Positions 22,601-37,600 of a DNA stretch of 64,000 bases are shown piece by piece. A program made the position numbers and the translations under genes. The DNA is taken from contig CP136064.1 in NCBI GenBank assembly GCA_032622095.1, positions 174,982,247-175,046,246 on the forward strand, read 5' to 3'. This DNA is from Siphonodentalium dalli. Its lineage: Eukaryota; Mollusca; Scaphopoda; Gadilida; Siphonodentaliidae. The first letter of the stretch is position 1. Every line of letters starts with the position of its first letter. A model generated the notes under the pieces. The model did not search any database and was not told where the DNA came from. It saw nothing but the letters and a program-made list of their open reading frames with translations.

Positions 22601-25600
22601 ATGTTAACTAAATGAGCTAATGCTAACCTTGAATGGAGGGGATATATCGCTTGGTCTAGCACTGAAGTCGAACGATAGAATGACTTGTACTTCTCTTTGC
22701 GGTCGTAAAACCAAGGGAAACGGTGAATTGAACGTTAGCCCAGCATCGACCATGTAGAGGTGTTTCACTGATGTTGGATGCATTTCAAATAGACCATCAA
22801 ATTCGTCGGCTGGAAAGGAAAAGCGTGAATTTTATTGGCGATGTTGATTGCTATTCGGACAGATGGCAACTCAACTACACATACATTGTGGTGCGTTTGG
22901 TGAAATTTTGAATTCAGCACGTTGGTGATATGTTTTGTACCATCTCGCCCATTTTGTCAAAACGACGTGACGTATCAGGCGAAATAAATGAACATGTGGT
23001 TGCACCACGAGTGCTGTCATACCTCCACCTTGGCAAATTGAAACATGGACATGACGGAATCCTAATATAAAATAGACAAAGAATAATAACTCAATAAGAG
23101 GGAAAATACGAACATCACCAACAAACAATTTATTGAAATCTTTCGCGATGGTGAACATCTTATTAAGATACTATAACCGAGAAACTCATGCGCGGATGGA
23201 CAGAAAACCATAATTTCCAAATAAACAAAGAAGGATAACTCTAGAGAGCGGACATGCTAACAACTGCGTTGTCCCTTCTTTTAAAATAATTCCTTATCAC
23301 AAACCTCCATACCCAATTTCATTCAGAACCGATAACCCATGTCTAAGGTATATATGACCCAACGGACAGAAAACCATCATTTGCAGATTTAAAAAAAAGA
23401 AAACTCTTAGATTTGGGCATCTTGAACATTGGCATTAAATAATTATATCAACTCCCGAAACATATTCAAAGAAGTAAAGAAATTATTAAATTAACCAATC
23501 AATATATTTAGTAGTTCTACCTACGTGTATTTTACAACTGTTTTACACAAATTCGCCATGTGCACTTCTATAGATACTTACAACTATTCGGCAAAGGAGT
23601 GAACGGTGACATTGGATAATTCTTCTGAAGATTGAGTCCTCTCATGAAGTTGTGAATTACACCCGCTCGGCCTTTCCTTGTACTTAGAACTTCAAATCGC
23701 TTGCTGAAATCGAATGATAACTTATAAGTGATGTAAATGGTTACAGCCGGGTTGTTCCATCGCTACCAACGTATAGGTTTCAATGGTTTAAATATTTTGA
23801 ATATGCCTCAGTGCAAATGTGTTAGTAAATACCGTTTTCAGTATAACGTCAATCTCAAAGATTGAGATTGACATTTTAACGTGTAATGCCAAAAACCAAA
23901 TATACGTTATGCAGGGAATCTGCCTTTTAATATTGTATTTTCGTAACTGGGGTCTGAACTGCACAAAGAGTACTGAAATGTTTCACAACCCACCACTTCA
24001 AATGTCAATACAAAGGGTTTTATAGTTGGTTTTTTGGGGGGTATGCTTAAGCATGCTATAGCGAATTTAAAAACAACTGGATAACACCTTAGGGGCATGT
24101 TATAACTCAAAACTATCACCAAGTATTCATAGTAATAATTTTGATGCCCATAAAAAAACATAAGATTCCCTGGCACTAAACCTACTAAATATACCTGTTA
24201 AAGAATATAAGAACAAAATTATTAAAATTGTAAAAAATTGTAAAAAATAATAACAAAAGATGAAAAATTGTTAGGCCAATGCATTCTCTTATATATGCGA
24301 GGCGACCTATGGTCGACTCGCATATATAAGAGAATGCATTGGCACTGGGTATATGGGTTGATACAAAAATCTGACCTGGCACTCAAAGGGTTAACACGTG
24401 GATTGCGAGATTAGGATTGAGGCTAGGATTATTGACGAAATAACTGAGATATTTGAAGAAGTGCTTTCAATTTTAAAAGTGCCATTCAATTTCGCGCTTC
24501 AAAACCATTGTATATGACGAAAAGATAAATACAAGATCAGAAGTATTCACATTCTAAGGTGAGAAATGTTTAGATTCTAGTCGCTTGTTGAACTTATGTT
24601 ATCTGGATATTTCCTAAGGGAACTACTCGTCAATGAGTATTTAGTATATGAAGGGTTAACCCATTGCCAAACGGTATGAATCAGCTCCAACACCCGACTG
24701 TCAGTTTGTGCTTAAATGACTTCTTCGGGTTCATTTGACATTTTATAACATCTTTGCCAACGCTCAATGAGAAAAAATTAACGCTTAATAACACTAGACA
24801 AAATTCCAATCATGACCACGTAGACTCCATGAGGAATGTATGACACATATAGTTACGTATCTATAGGACAATCCGTATTCAGATCAAAGTGAAGACAGTC
24901 ATTTCGTTGCTGATGTTAACACATATAGTGCGACTGACAAGCGTCCAAATTGTGCGTATATATTTGAGCTCTTGTCCACCACAGTAATCAAACCATTGGT
25001 AAACCAGTTATAATTCACTACAAGTAGAATCTCACAGCCTGTATTCGGGTACACATTACGACATATAACTTCAAGCAGTTGAATGAGAATCTCACCTATC
25101 GAATACAGAGTTCAACATATTTTCCCAGTATCCCTTTCGCTTGATTTCCTTCTTGGAGACAGTTCGCTTCAATGTTGGTTTTGTAAGTGGTTTTGCATCC
25201 AACGGTTTTGTTTTAGAAATTGCCATTGGCCGCTTGAATGTAAAAACGCCTTCGTCTTTGCTGTCAGTTGAATCACCGATTCCACTGTCACGTCGTGAAT
25301 CATCACTATTCAGACTGGAGTCACGCAATATCTTGTTTCCCCTGTCTTGTGACTCTTGGCTATCTTCGTCAATATCTTCATCATCATCACTGTCATCACT
25401 GCAGTCACTATCGTTATCTGACTCTCCTAACTTCTCCAGCTCCTTCTCTGTACACAAACAGAATAGTCATATATAAGATAAAACCTACATATTGATTGGT
25501 GTAAACATTATTTAATTTAACCCTAATATTACACAGGAATTTGCATGATGTATATGTGATATATTAATAATTATATATAATATAAGTATGAGGTGGTTGA

Positions 25601-28600
25601 AGAGGATTTGGCATCAAGCCGTGTGCGCTTATATGGAGCTATATATATCTCCTCGCATATTGATTGCTTGATTATTTCTTTCAGTAATACACAATTATTC
25701 CATACCTGTTAGAGTGAGACACATGTATTCAATGGAATACTAGTCATTGAATATACATTGTTGCATACAACAAGGTGAATTCATAGACAGAACACAACGC
25801 GCATCTTAATCGAGACTCTTTTATCGAATGAGTTGCGGATGGCGCAAGGATATATTTCGCGAGAGCGTAGCGAGAGCGAAATATAACTTGGCGCCGTCCG
25901 CAACGAGTTCGATAAAAGATTCGAGATTATGATGCAAGTTGTGTTCTGTATTTATTCTACACCGTTCAGTCAGATAAGTTCAATCCATGAATGTCATTGT
26001 TACTATAGCTACCTTTATTGTGATTTAAGTCTGATAAATAACCAGTAATTATGGGGGGATCACCGGAAGCGGATGATCGACGTAATGTACGTCATCTTTC
26101 TTGGCGACAATGTCAACAAGAATAGTTCCGGCTTTTATTGCACACCCAATGGCTTATTTGTGCGAAATACAGCAAAATACAGAAGAATTGAAACGTTCAA
26201 TAAAAAAATATGTATTGTTCTTGAACAATACAAACCTATTACGCCAACAACGTCACTGGCGACGTCAATTTTAACAGAAAATTTCTTCGCTAAATTATGG
26301 GGTATAGTCGACATTAAGCACATTGTTGTTTAAACACAATAATATCGACATAAATGTTAGTATGTTACAAGCCGCAATCTTCAGAGTGTGCAATAAACAT
26401 AGAACAACACAGTTGTGTGAACATGTTAACGTTATTGCACTCGTTTGTCGTGCCGCGAGGTAAAACTCGAACCTCCGGTTCTCGTTTTACCATCGCGTCA
26501 CAACAAACTCGTACAATAACGTTAACCAGTTCACACACTTGTGTCGTTCTATCTATGTATTCCACTAGAGGTATACACTAATATGTATTAAATGGCTGGG
26601 ATTCCATTGAATACATGTGACTCACGTCAATGGGTTTGGAATAAAAGCCAGAACTATACTTCGTGTTGACACGGTTGCCAAAAGGTAAATGCCCAATATG
26701 GTGATTGTTTGATTCTGTTACTATCTATACTAGATAACACATATATGACATACTAAATATACTAAATATACTAGAAACAGGTCCCAGTGACCAGATTGGC
26801 TTAAGGAAGTTTAAGTGTTTGGTGACGCTATCATTCAAAGTGTGTCTGTGCCATCAACAGCATTCAACAAAAACATAGTCTTTGGCAAGGACATCTCTGC
26901 AAACCATCATCACATTTATTAATGTTATATTCTGGTATATTCATATATTCAGGTATATTAGACATGTACTGTAGGTGCATCATGTGCATGTGTGCATACC
27001 TAAGCACATGAGAAGCTAAATATATATTAAAGCAGTCTGAATTAGGAGGAAAACAAGTTTTGACAAGCTGTTTGGAAATGAAGCAAAACAAAAACAAAAC
27101 CACACAAGACCTCAGGATCAAATGTTATAATAAATCAGGTTTCGTGTCTTCGGTGTTCTGATGCGCTACGAGTTTTTATGTAGACGTGATCCTGGGGTTG
27201 TTTGTTTGTTTTGTTTTTGTTTTTGGATACCGATCGCCCAGTTAAACATAACAAAACGTCTGACAAAACGCGCAGTAAATTGTTTATACATATGCAGAGA
27301 ATTAGTCAATCATATTTTGTGTTGATATACGTGTACCCAATATTATAAACTACCACATCAGTATTTACAAGACGGTATCATTTCGAGAACTCGGTATTTT
27401 TTTCTTAACGTCGGTATTTTTGTCTTAACATCGGATTCTTATTGGTTATACGTTATCTTCGCATAGTATCAATAAAAGCGGACCAAGGTTATAAACCACT
27501 GACTTTCGGTGATACCGTCTTATAATTTACACTTATGGAAGTTGTAGAGTACAGGACACTGGTTCGAGGAATTAGTATTTGGTTACCGTGTTACTGGGGG
27601 AACATGTCTCTATTCCGAAGGTTCGCTATTCCGAAGGTTCACTAATCCGAAGGTTCACTAATCCGAAGGTTCACTATTCCGAAGGTTCACTATTCCGAAG
27701 GTTCGCTATTCCGAAGGTTTTTGTTATTTTAAAAGTTAATTCTATATTCTAAAGTATTGAGAGGGTTCTTTAGTACGAAGACTCTTTTTATGAAGGAAAT
27801 AACTTAAAACATTAAAAAAAAAATGTGATTTTTGTTTTCGTGGGTTTCCTTGAGATTTAACCCTTTTATATTTGGCGAGTAGAACGACATATATGTCGTC
27901 TATCGGCTGAGGACTAAAACGACATATATGTCGTTTTAGGAAGTGTTATTTTACGTAGACATAACTTCAATAAATCATCTGATTTATAAATGATTTACAT
28001 AGGAGTTATTTTGATTAATATAATGTCCCAAATGCATGCTAAATGCGGACTATAACAGTGGGGCTCTTACGGTCAATCAATACTGGAGCGCTATAACTTA
28101 CTGTATAGCAGAATACCGCTGAATGGACCTGACTGCAATTCTGACTTTGTTTTGATTTTAAAGGTACTCAATCCGATAAAACTCCTCTCAATTACTATTT
28201 CAATGGCCTCGGGGGTCAAAAATATTTGATTCGAGTCGAGGAAGTCACCCATCAAAGCTCAGATTTGTTAGATATCGATTTTAGAAATCTATTATTTTTC
28301 ATTATCGGGAATTCTTTCTGGCCCAGAAGACAGTCAAAATTTCGTTATTATTACCACTTGATTATAGAGTTATCCATCCTTGTCTGTTTGAATAGAGTTT
28401 TGGCGTAAAATCTCGAGCAGGTTACCAAATTGACGGCAGTTATTAGTACTCATCTCGAGCAATTAACAAATTTCAAAAATCAATATCTAATAACTCTTGA
28501 GCTTTGTTTGATGGGTTCCTCGACTCGAATCAAATATTTTTTACCCCCAAAGCCAAATAAATAGTAATATAGGACCCTCTGATCGGATTGTTGTTGTTGG

Positions 28601-31600
28601 AATCTGTTGAGATGGGGACCCTCTTTGCGGATTGAGTACCTTTAATGTTGATGTTTCTTTCAAGTACAGATTGCCAGTTCGGGTAGAATGCATCTCTAAC
28701 TCGTAGTTTATTTCAGTCATTGTGTTTTCAACTTTCTATAATATTAAAATGATAAACTGATACTGTCTTCTTGCTATTAATAACCGACATCTGGGACAAA
28801 TTAGATATTAGATTGGGGTGTATAAATGTACGGGGGGGGGGCAAATTTTGATTCATTTCTGGCTAAAAACTCCCATAATAGAAAACCTTCGGAATAGCGA
28901 ACCTTCGGAATAGTGAACCTTCGGATTGGTGAACCTTCGGATTAGTGAACCTTCGGATTAGTGAACCTTCGGAATAGCGAACCTTCGGAATAGTGAACCC
29001 TACCCGTTACTGGACATTGATACGTAGTTTACCAGCGTAGGTTACCAAGACCTTTTCATAATTTCCATAAACACTTTTCAACTTGCATATTCAGCTCTCA
29101 TGTGTTTCATGGTACATCTGCGCGATGCATGTACATTATTCAGTATTGTTGTTCAATGTGATCCGCGCCATTCAGGTGACACCCTGGTGATCTCTGGACA
29201 GTATGTCTACCGTGCTATACAAAAGTTAATGGCGTTGGTAACCACTGGCTAATGTAAAATTAAGTTTCGTAACGTGTGCCCCAATACATTTTGTGTTCTA
29301 GTAAAAATAAAATATGTTTAAACATGTAAAGGATCAGAAGGCAAGCAGATATTTGCAAATATTGTTGTTATAATTATATATTTGTGACATGCATATGCCA
29401 CATTTTGTAACTCATTTAAAACTAGTTTACATGTAATGCATGTAGGCCTGTATAGGCCAGTTGGTTAGTATGTCAGTACATCTACATTTTAATTGACATG
29501 AATTTATACGTATATATACGAATATATAAGAAGTACACGACCTTTATCGTCTGAACGGCGTAATGATAGCATCATTTTTGCCTCTCTAATGTGATGATAT
29601 TACATGAATTAGCAAGCTAAGTAAAATATAAGCCAACTTGATAGCTACACTGCCGAGCTGCGTGTATACTATATGAGTGTTCAACCCGTGGCGCATACAG
29701 TATTATTTTGCCACTATTATGGACATATATATATACTCATACTCATGAATGTTGGGTGTACCGACCTCTCCCTACATTTAAAATTAAGAATTGTCATGCA
29801 TGTTGATCAATGACAATTTGGCTGAGGTCACAGGTCCATATTTCAATCTGTACCACCTTCATCTCAGTGACCAGTTGATTAACCCATGGTTCAACGGTCA
29901 GGTCAAGGACAGCTTATACATATGTTGTAGGTCGAAAAATAACATGTCATTCCACATTCTATATATATGCCATGAAGATGATAATGCAATTCAAGAGTTT
30001 TCTTTGAATACTTTCAGAGAAACTCTTTGGTGAAAAAGACTACATTCTTGGCTGGATTTATATAAAACATGAGTCTAGACTGAAAGGGATACTGTACTCA
30101 AATGTTGTTGTTTGTGTAGTCTCTGTGTCGTAGAATAACGTAAACAGATTTCCATTGTTTGAATTATGTTGAAGTAATGTAACGGATGGCAGATTAGCCG
30201 GAATGCGAAAATACAAATTGTCGTTGTCGAGTAATCTTTGTACAGTTTTCAAGCAAATGTGTAAAATAAATGTTATATTATATGTTTACTAGTTCAATAT
30301 ACTCATTTAAGTGATTGTACAGTCACTAGTCAGTGAGTGGCTTGAGTTTACATCTACATATTTTTACGCGATCATGTGTGCCACGCGTTGCCCAATCAAC
30401 TGTCCGCCAATTAATCAGATTACATCTTGTACATGTAAATTCGTAATTTAATTTATTGCTCCAGCCATAAATTAAATTTGTATCAAATATTATTTTTGAT
30501 TTTAAGATAACATATTAAAGGCACGGGCGGCGTTCGTTGCAGAAATATTCATATTTGTTCAAATCGCCATCAACAGAAGGAATATTAAAATATATATAGT
30601 TTTGTTCATATGCCAAACATAATCAACCCGTAAATAGTATAATGTCGTCAAGACGTACGATGGTGTACGTAAACAAGAGCCTGCTCGTGTTACAGAGGTT
30701 GTGCTTCTGTTTACATAACACAGCGAAATTATATTGGTTAATAACACAAAATTATGTAAACGCTCTTTAGTATTTCCATATCAGGAAAACAGTAACAAAT
30801 AACGCTCTTTATGTTTACCATATCCGGATCTAAACAAAAGCCAGGAAACGTAACGTTTTTTGCTTTTGTTTACATAACAAAGGAAAAAATATTGACAATA
30901 ACATACTGTTTATGCCATATTTCTGATTGGTATAAGAACACAGTCTGTCTATATTTTACTATTCTTTCTGTTTATGGCGGTTTTTGACGGATGTGAATAT
31001 TTTAACAGCATACCCACCGCCAACGCCGCCCGTATCTTTAAGCTGAACGTTTACAGAATACATCTTCACTCAAATTACTTAATTTTCTATTTATTATCGA
31101 TATTAGATCGTTGTTATTACGGGAATTTATTGAAAATGGCGTACAGTACCCCTTTAAACCAGGTTGTGATATAGGTTCTTCTCGAATAATCTAGAACAAC
31201 CGATATCACAAGCTGGTTTCAGTCGAAGGAAAATTGGGACATAATATGTCTCTGACTCTAACTTACCCATTTCTTGACGAATCATCTCCACTGGATCGAG
31301 TTTTCGGTTGTCATCCATCAAACGTTTGAACAGGATACAAAACGCACTGCCCCAAATTCCCTGCAGGAAATGCAAAGGTGGTTCGTCAAACTGTCGACAC
31401 ATCTTCCCCATGAAGAACTTGCTGCCGAAAACTTCCGGCTCCATGAAAGTACCATACTTCGGCATCCCGATCTCGTATGGAGAGAATTCAACCCATTCTG
31501 AAAGGGATAACTGTATTTGTAGGGGCTTGTTGCTTTAAGCTTTCTTTAGAAAATACTCATTGACGAGTAGTTCCCTTATGAAATGGTCATATAACGGCCT

Positions 31601-34600
31601 GTTGAACTTATTACCTGAAAATTCGTTGTGCTTACATTGGGAGACATGACCATTCTAGATTACGAATGTCGACTTGTGGTACTGGTATAAAGCATAGCCC
31701 ATTCGGAGAAATAGAAAGTCGAGGTAGAACAAATATATATGGAAAATATATATTTGTTGTCAACTTTACCATCAAGCCCATTACTGAACATTTTTTTTTA
31801 TTTCTTTTCGAGTAGAGTTATCTCTCGTCGAATACGCGCTGCTGTGGATCTGACACTACAGAAAACTACCAAATTGTGCTGTTTATAAGCTCACAAAAGT
31901 TCATTATTAGTTGGAGAATGGAAGTTGGAGTACATCTGGGTGTTTTCAAACACTAATATTATGAGAATGCGCCAAAATTTGGTTCTGTTCCGAAATCCGG
32001 GTTCAAATTATTGAGAAAGGTACCAATATTCCGTCAATGTTACACGCGACGTGTCCCTGAGTGCTGAACTGGACAGTTGCGTCATGGGAACTGCAGGTGA
32101 TTGGTGGTGATCTGGACAGTTGTGCCATGGTAACTTTGCAGGTGATTGGTGGTGATCTGGCCAGTTGCGTCATGGGAACTGCAGGTGATTGGTGGTGAAT
32201 TGAGTAGTTGGGTGCACAGGATGGTTGACAAATCGAGTGATCTTCTCATTCAGCCATAAGTGATTGGATCATGCATCACACACTCTTCATTTAATTGATT
32301 GGAATAGTTCATCAGTTATATAAAAATATACATTGAACTGATTTAGTATTCGTCTGGAAGAATGTTCATGAAATGTAAGCAGACGACGGAGCGACCAATA
32401 TATAAAACAAATGCGGAAGGATTCCAGTTAATTGGTGGGAAACGTTCTCATAAATTAGTTCAACAGACGGTTTGACATTTGCTAAGGAAACTACTCGTCA
32501 GTGAGTGTTTGGTAAATAAATGGTTAACTTCGGCCAATAGGTTCAGGTTTAGTACGTTTTGGTCATGTGAGGATTTAAGACCGGAAGCCAGTCTTGTCAA
32601 CCAATGCCATTGCATGATAGTGCACCAAAAACTTACAAAAGAGTCTCAATTATACAATGTCAGACGACAGCTTTGATGGCGATACCACTCACTTCTAAAG
32701 CATTTTACTTTATTTTTGGGATTAAAAATTTGTACAAACGTATATTAAATACTATTATAATTGTATCCGATGTAGGCCTTTATATACAAATCAAACCAGC
32801 ATTGTCGAAGTTCGTACACTAGACTTACTGGGCCTTGTCCCAAATGAACCAGCAGCCCGATTTGTGGTAACCATATCATATTAGTGTTACTACGAATTGG
32901 ACAGGTACATGTAATTCAAATGAGACAAGGGGCAGTATATCGTGTGACGTTCACCATAACTCTCTTGTTTCGCAGGCCATGCACGCTAATAGAAAATTGA
33001 ATTTCATCTCAAAGTCTTGCTCCGCCAATGATAATTATCATAGAAATAGAGGTATACTATTGATTGTCGTGTGATTCTTCTGTTTGTAAATGTACTCAAT
33101 GGTATGGTAATTCTGGAATTGAATAGACTGGGTCCGATCCGAAACTACGTACAATGTAACGTATTGACTTGATTCCGCGAGCATTATCAGATGGAATCTC
33201 CAGGAAACGTGATCGAGGATATCATACACCACCTTCAAACATAAAATTGTTGACATGCGCGTGACTTGTAAGTAAAACACAACAATGCAATTATAGATCA
33301 TTATAGGGAGTGTCGATCTATTCTTGTGGCAGAAACAGGTTGTATAGATAACGAGTGACGATTCCGGGTACTTGAACAGGAACAAATACATAATCACGAT
33401 TTTATCACATGTTTCGCAACACTGCATGTTATTCATCACCCACTGCGATAAATTAGCATATCTCCTTGATGTTTATAGTGACATTTTATATGCCATTTAT
33501 GCATATTATGAAAGCCGAAAGGCGCGGTATATAAATCAACAACACGCGCTTCGCGGAACTGAACAGATTTTTCATAGAAAATCACAGCATATTAACCACA
33601 TGGGAAGAACCAATCCGTAATAATTTGGAGTTTGTGCATGAATCATAATCGTATGGTTTATTTTAATTCTCACTTTGTGTGCTCGCAAACGGAAAGATCC
33701 GCAAAGATCCGCGTGTGACGATTCCAACAGAGGACAGTCCATGACAGGAACACGTTCGCGGGTTAGAATTCTGACTCGACTTAAGGTCAATCCACACCGG
33801 ACGCGGGAGCGCGATTATAACGGCCGTTTTCTGTCGTCAGTAGCAGTTCAAAGCGGGCGATTTTTATATTCACACTGCAAGCGACATAATCGCTGACCAC
33901 GACACGTTCACAGCAGTGATGTTATGCTTCGTCGATTTCTCGCTTTGTGGCAAACCAGCGGAATAATTGGGTCGTTGTCAAATGGGATATTTTACGTGCG
34001 AAATTCCTTCTATTTGAAGGCGACACATGTATTCGTCGTCGTGATAAGGTGGTGGGGGACTTTAGCGACATGCTGATAACTGAAGTGCAAGGATAAATGA
34101 GAAGAGAAAATGCCTGGCAAGAGCTCGACGTAATAACAGGATGGTCTGGTTAATTTTTGGTCCCAATCCATTCCAAGCTTGTGAAGTCAATTCACGCACA
34201 CTTTGCCCCCCCCCCCGATAAAAAAAAACCTCACAAACCGGAATTATATAATTAAATTCAATTAAACGCAATTGCTATGAGAATTTAGGAAGCCCGTGCA
34301 CCATTCCACTTGACATGTTTCGCAAATTCTGATTAAAATGTCCATATACACATACACATACACAGTATTTGTGAACTTCCCGTAATTGATGCACTCAAAC
34401 GATTATATAAATCTACCCAAAACCATCGCGCGCGACGAAGCGATCCAGTCGCTTTCGGTGTGAATATAAAAATCGCGCGCATTGAACCGCTACGGGCGAC
34501 AGAAAACGGCCGTAAAAATCGCGCGCTCGCTCCCGGTGTCGATTGACCCTTAGTTGTCGGGGACAATCTCTACCATAATTACGAGCGCCGCGTGTACACT

Positions 34601-37600
34601 AATGTCCAATTCTTGTTTCGCCTGGACGCTGGAGTTTACGCTGGGGGTTTTATTTATAGATATTGGGAATTTTTGGGACGGATTTAAAAGTCGAACTGCG
34701 CGACCCAGAGGCCGAGTCCGATAAAAGGTGTATAGTTGGGAATTTCAATTTCGTTTATTGTCCTTTACATTATTATGTCAATAATGTTGATTTTTGGTTT
34801 GTGACAAGCTATGTCAATTTCAAATAAAAGAAATGAAAAAGATAATTTGTAAGTCTTATATTTCAACTTTTATAGACATTTTTCGTTCTGCAGACAACTC
34901 GGAGACGGCCGAGTCGACCACCGGTTCGTTAATTAGGTGCTGGTTGTTATTGTTATTTTAACGGAATTCTGAGTTGGTCATTCGCGATACCAATATATTT
35001 TATATTCTATAATTACAAACATGGGTATATAATATATTATCTTGAGCGCGTTACCATTTCTGATATTGGTTTTCTTGTAATTGCTCTGCTCGCCGATACC
35101 GCGTGTGCATGATGGTGGCGACGCTAGCGCTGTATGTAAGAATTCCAAACCTGCGAACTAGTTGTCGCAAACGGATTGATACATCTTATTTGTCGTTCAA
35201 TTCTATCTTAAAACTTGACTGGCGAATCCGTAACATTCAACTCTTGCGATGTTACCCCGCTACCTTCCGAATCGCCAGGAACCTTTTCTCGGGTGTTTGG
35301 ACGTTGTAACCCGTGGTCCGCGAACAACCAAGACCCCTAATTTGAATACGTGTACCCACATTTACCTTGAAAGGACCTTGCAGATACATCCTCTTTGACG
35401 TGTACGCATGTATACATGGGCATCGGAACGTCTCCATTCTTGATTTTACTTTGTTGATGTGATAGTTTTGTGTTTAACCTCTGAAATTAAGTAACATTCA
35501 GTTTAGATGACTACATAACTCTCTTTCTCCATTCATTTACTTATAGTGATGACACAAGTTGTGGTTAAATGTATGCAGGTTCCATATCTCCAGTTATAAC
35601 GTATGTTATTGGAAAAATCTAATTTTACATTCTATCAGAACTGATTAAAGTTTTAATTCTAACATACGCGTGATATCAATTGATAGTTTGAAACTGTGTA
35701 CTTAAAGGCACGGGCGGTGTTCGTTGCAGAAATATTCATATGTGTTCAGATCGCCATCAACAGAAGGAATATTAAAAATATATATAGTTTTGTTCATGTG
35801 CCAAACATAATCAGCGCGTAAATAATATACTGTCGTCAAGACGTACGATGGTGTACGTAAACAAGAGCCTGATCGTGTTACAGAAGTTGTGCTTCTGTTT
35901 ACATAACACAGCGAAATTATGTTGGTTAATCACACACAAATTATATAAACGCTCTTTATTATTTCCATATCAGGAAAACAGTAACAAATAACGCTCTTCA
36001 TGTTTACCATATCCGGATCTAAACAAAAGCCAGGAAACGTAACGTTTTTTGCTTTTGTTTACATAACAAAGGGGGGGGGGAATTGACAATAACATACTAT
36101 TTTAACAGCATACCCACCGCCAACGCCGCCCGTATTGATATTTTATCTGCATGTCTTACTTCTGAAAATGCAGCATGCCGTATTTTCAATGTCAGTTCCG
36201 GGGATATGTACCTACAGTGTGCGAAATCGAGCATATTCCTATTGATTCTCAATGTTATATCAAAATATAATCTCATAAACTTACCCCTTTGAGTAGCGTT
36301 TCTCCAATCAAGTGTCCAAAGAAATCCGTAAAACTGATTGGTTGGCCGTTCTTCCGCTTCTGCATAATGGTCTCGAAGTATCGCCATATCCCTTTGAGCA
36401 GCCACATCCAGTTGGAATCGACGCTGTTCTTGAGTTCCTCGAGTATATCTCCGGGGTTCATGTGTGGCCAATTCGGATGAGAGTACAAAGTAGATAGGTA
36501 CCTGCAGACAAAGAGCAACACGGTCACCCTAAGTTCTTAGTCTACACCTCAATATACTCATTATCTCTGCATCTAAACATGACCCTGACTGTTCCATACT
36601 ATATATGACACGCTGTTAAAGGTACGGGAGGCCTTGCATGGCGGTGGGTATGCTGTGAAAATATTTCCACCGGTCAAAAACCGCCACAAACAGAAAGAAT
36701 TTTAAAATGTAGACAGACTTTGTCCGTATACAAATAAGAAATATCGCATAAACAGTATGTTATTGTCATATATTTGACCATTGTTATGTAAACAAAAGCA
36801 TAAAAAGTTACTTTCCTGGTGTTTGTTTATATTATGATGGTAAACATAAAGAGCGTTCTTTGTTGCTGAATTCCTGATATGGAACTAATAAAGAGCGATT
36901 ATATCATTTGTGTGTGATTAGCCAGTAACAATGTGCTGTCTTCTGTAACACATTCAGGCTCTTGCTTATAGGTAAAATATAGTAGGTCTTTATGATAGCA
37001 TGCTGTTTACGCGATGGTCATGGTATATATGAACGAAACTGTATGCGTTTTAATGTTTTTCTGTTTACGGTGATTGGAACTAAGGCCTCCCGTGCCTTTA
37101 AAGATTGTCTTGTTGTAATAATCAAACTTTGTGGATTGTGAGGCAGGAGGGTGCCACATACAGGTATCGTAAAGATATTTTTTAATTCCTGTTTTCCATA
37201 TCAACCCGCCCGTATACAACGTCGATGTGTCTTTTTTGTTTACACCCAAATGGGTACTGTGAATAGTTTTCACTACATCATCAGTTCCAGTTCTCTACTT
37301 CAGTATTCTCAACTGAAATTTTGGGGTTCCAAGAATGCTACTCATTATGTAAGACATAGACCATCATGATCGAGCTTGTTGGGACAAAATGATGGTTACA
37401 CTGGTGTAAATACTATAGGCAGCTCCCCCTGCGGTTGCGGGAGGAGTATAGAGTTTCACAGTTAAAACACTCTGGGCTGTGATTGGTTGCATGAATTAAA
37501 TGTAAACTGTTGACAAAAATTCAAGGAATCATTCTCCCACAAACTTCATTTGCCAAGAGGCCCATTCATTAAAGGTGAAGTCTGTTGTGGCTGTTTAGAA

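Larger units (their letters stand above)
31498..35365 (-). other. Intron 8
   Basis: About 3.9 kb. It contains a 43-46-bp tandem repeat (32069-32205), a foldback element (33785-34549) and a dispersed repeat (34955-35080). At 31555 and 32480 the phrase ACTACTCGTCA(G/A)TGAGT appears in opposite orientations; other copies are at 24627 and, weaker, 52197. Confidence 0.85.

Noticed and set aside
27612-27720. CRISPR-like array
   Set aside because: The 16-bp units are directly abutting with no spacers, occur in inverted pairs at element ends and lie in a eukaryotic intron. They are transposon termini.
35252-35437. Minus-strand frame overlapping exon 8 (TSKRMYLQGPFKVNVG)
   Set aside because: It is a shifted frame across the true exon; the correct frame, fixed by the AATTTCAG acceptor and GTAAAT donor, gives the family block MPMYTCVHVK.
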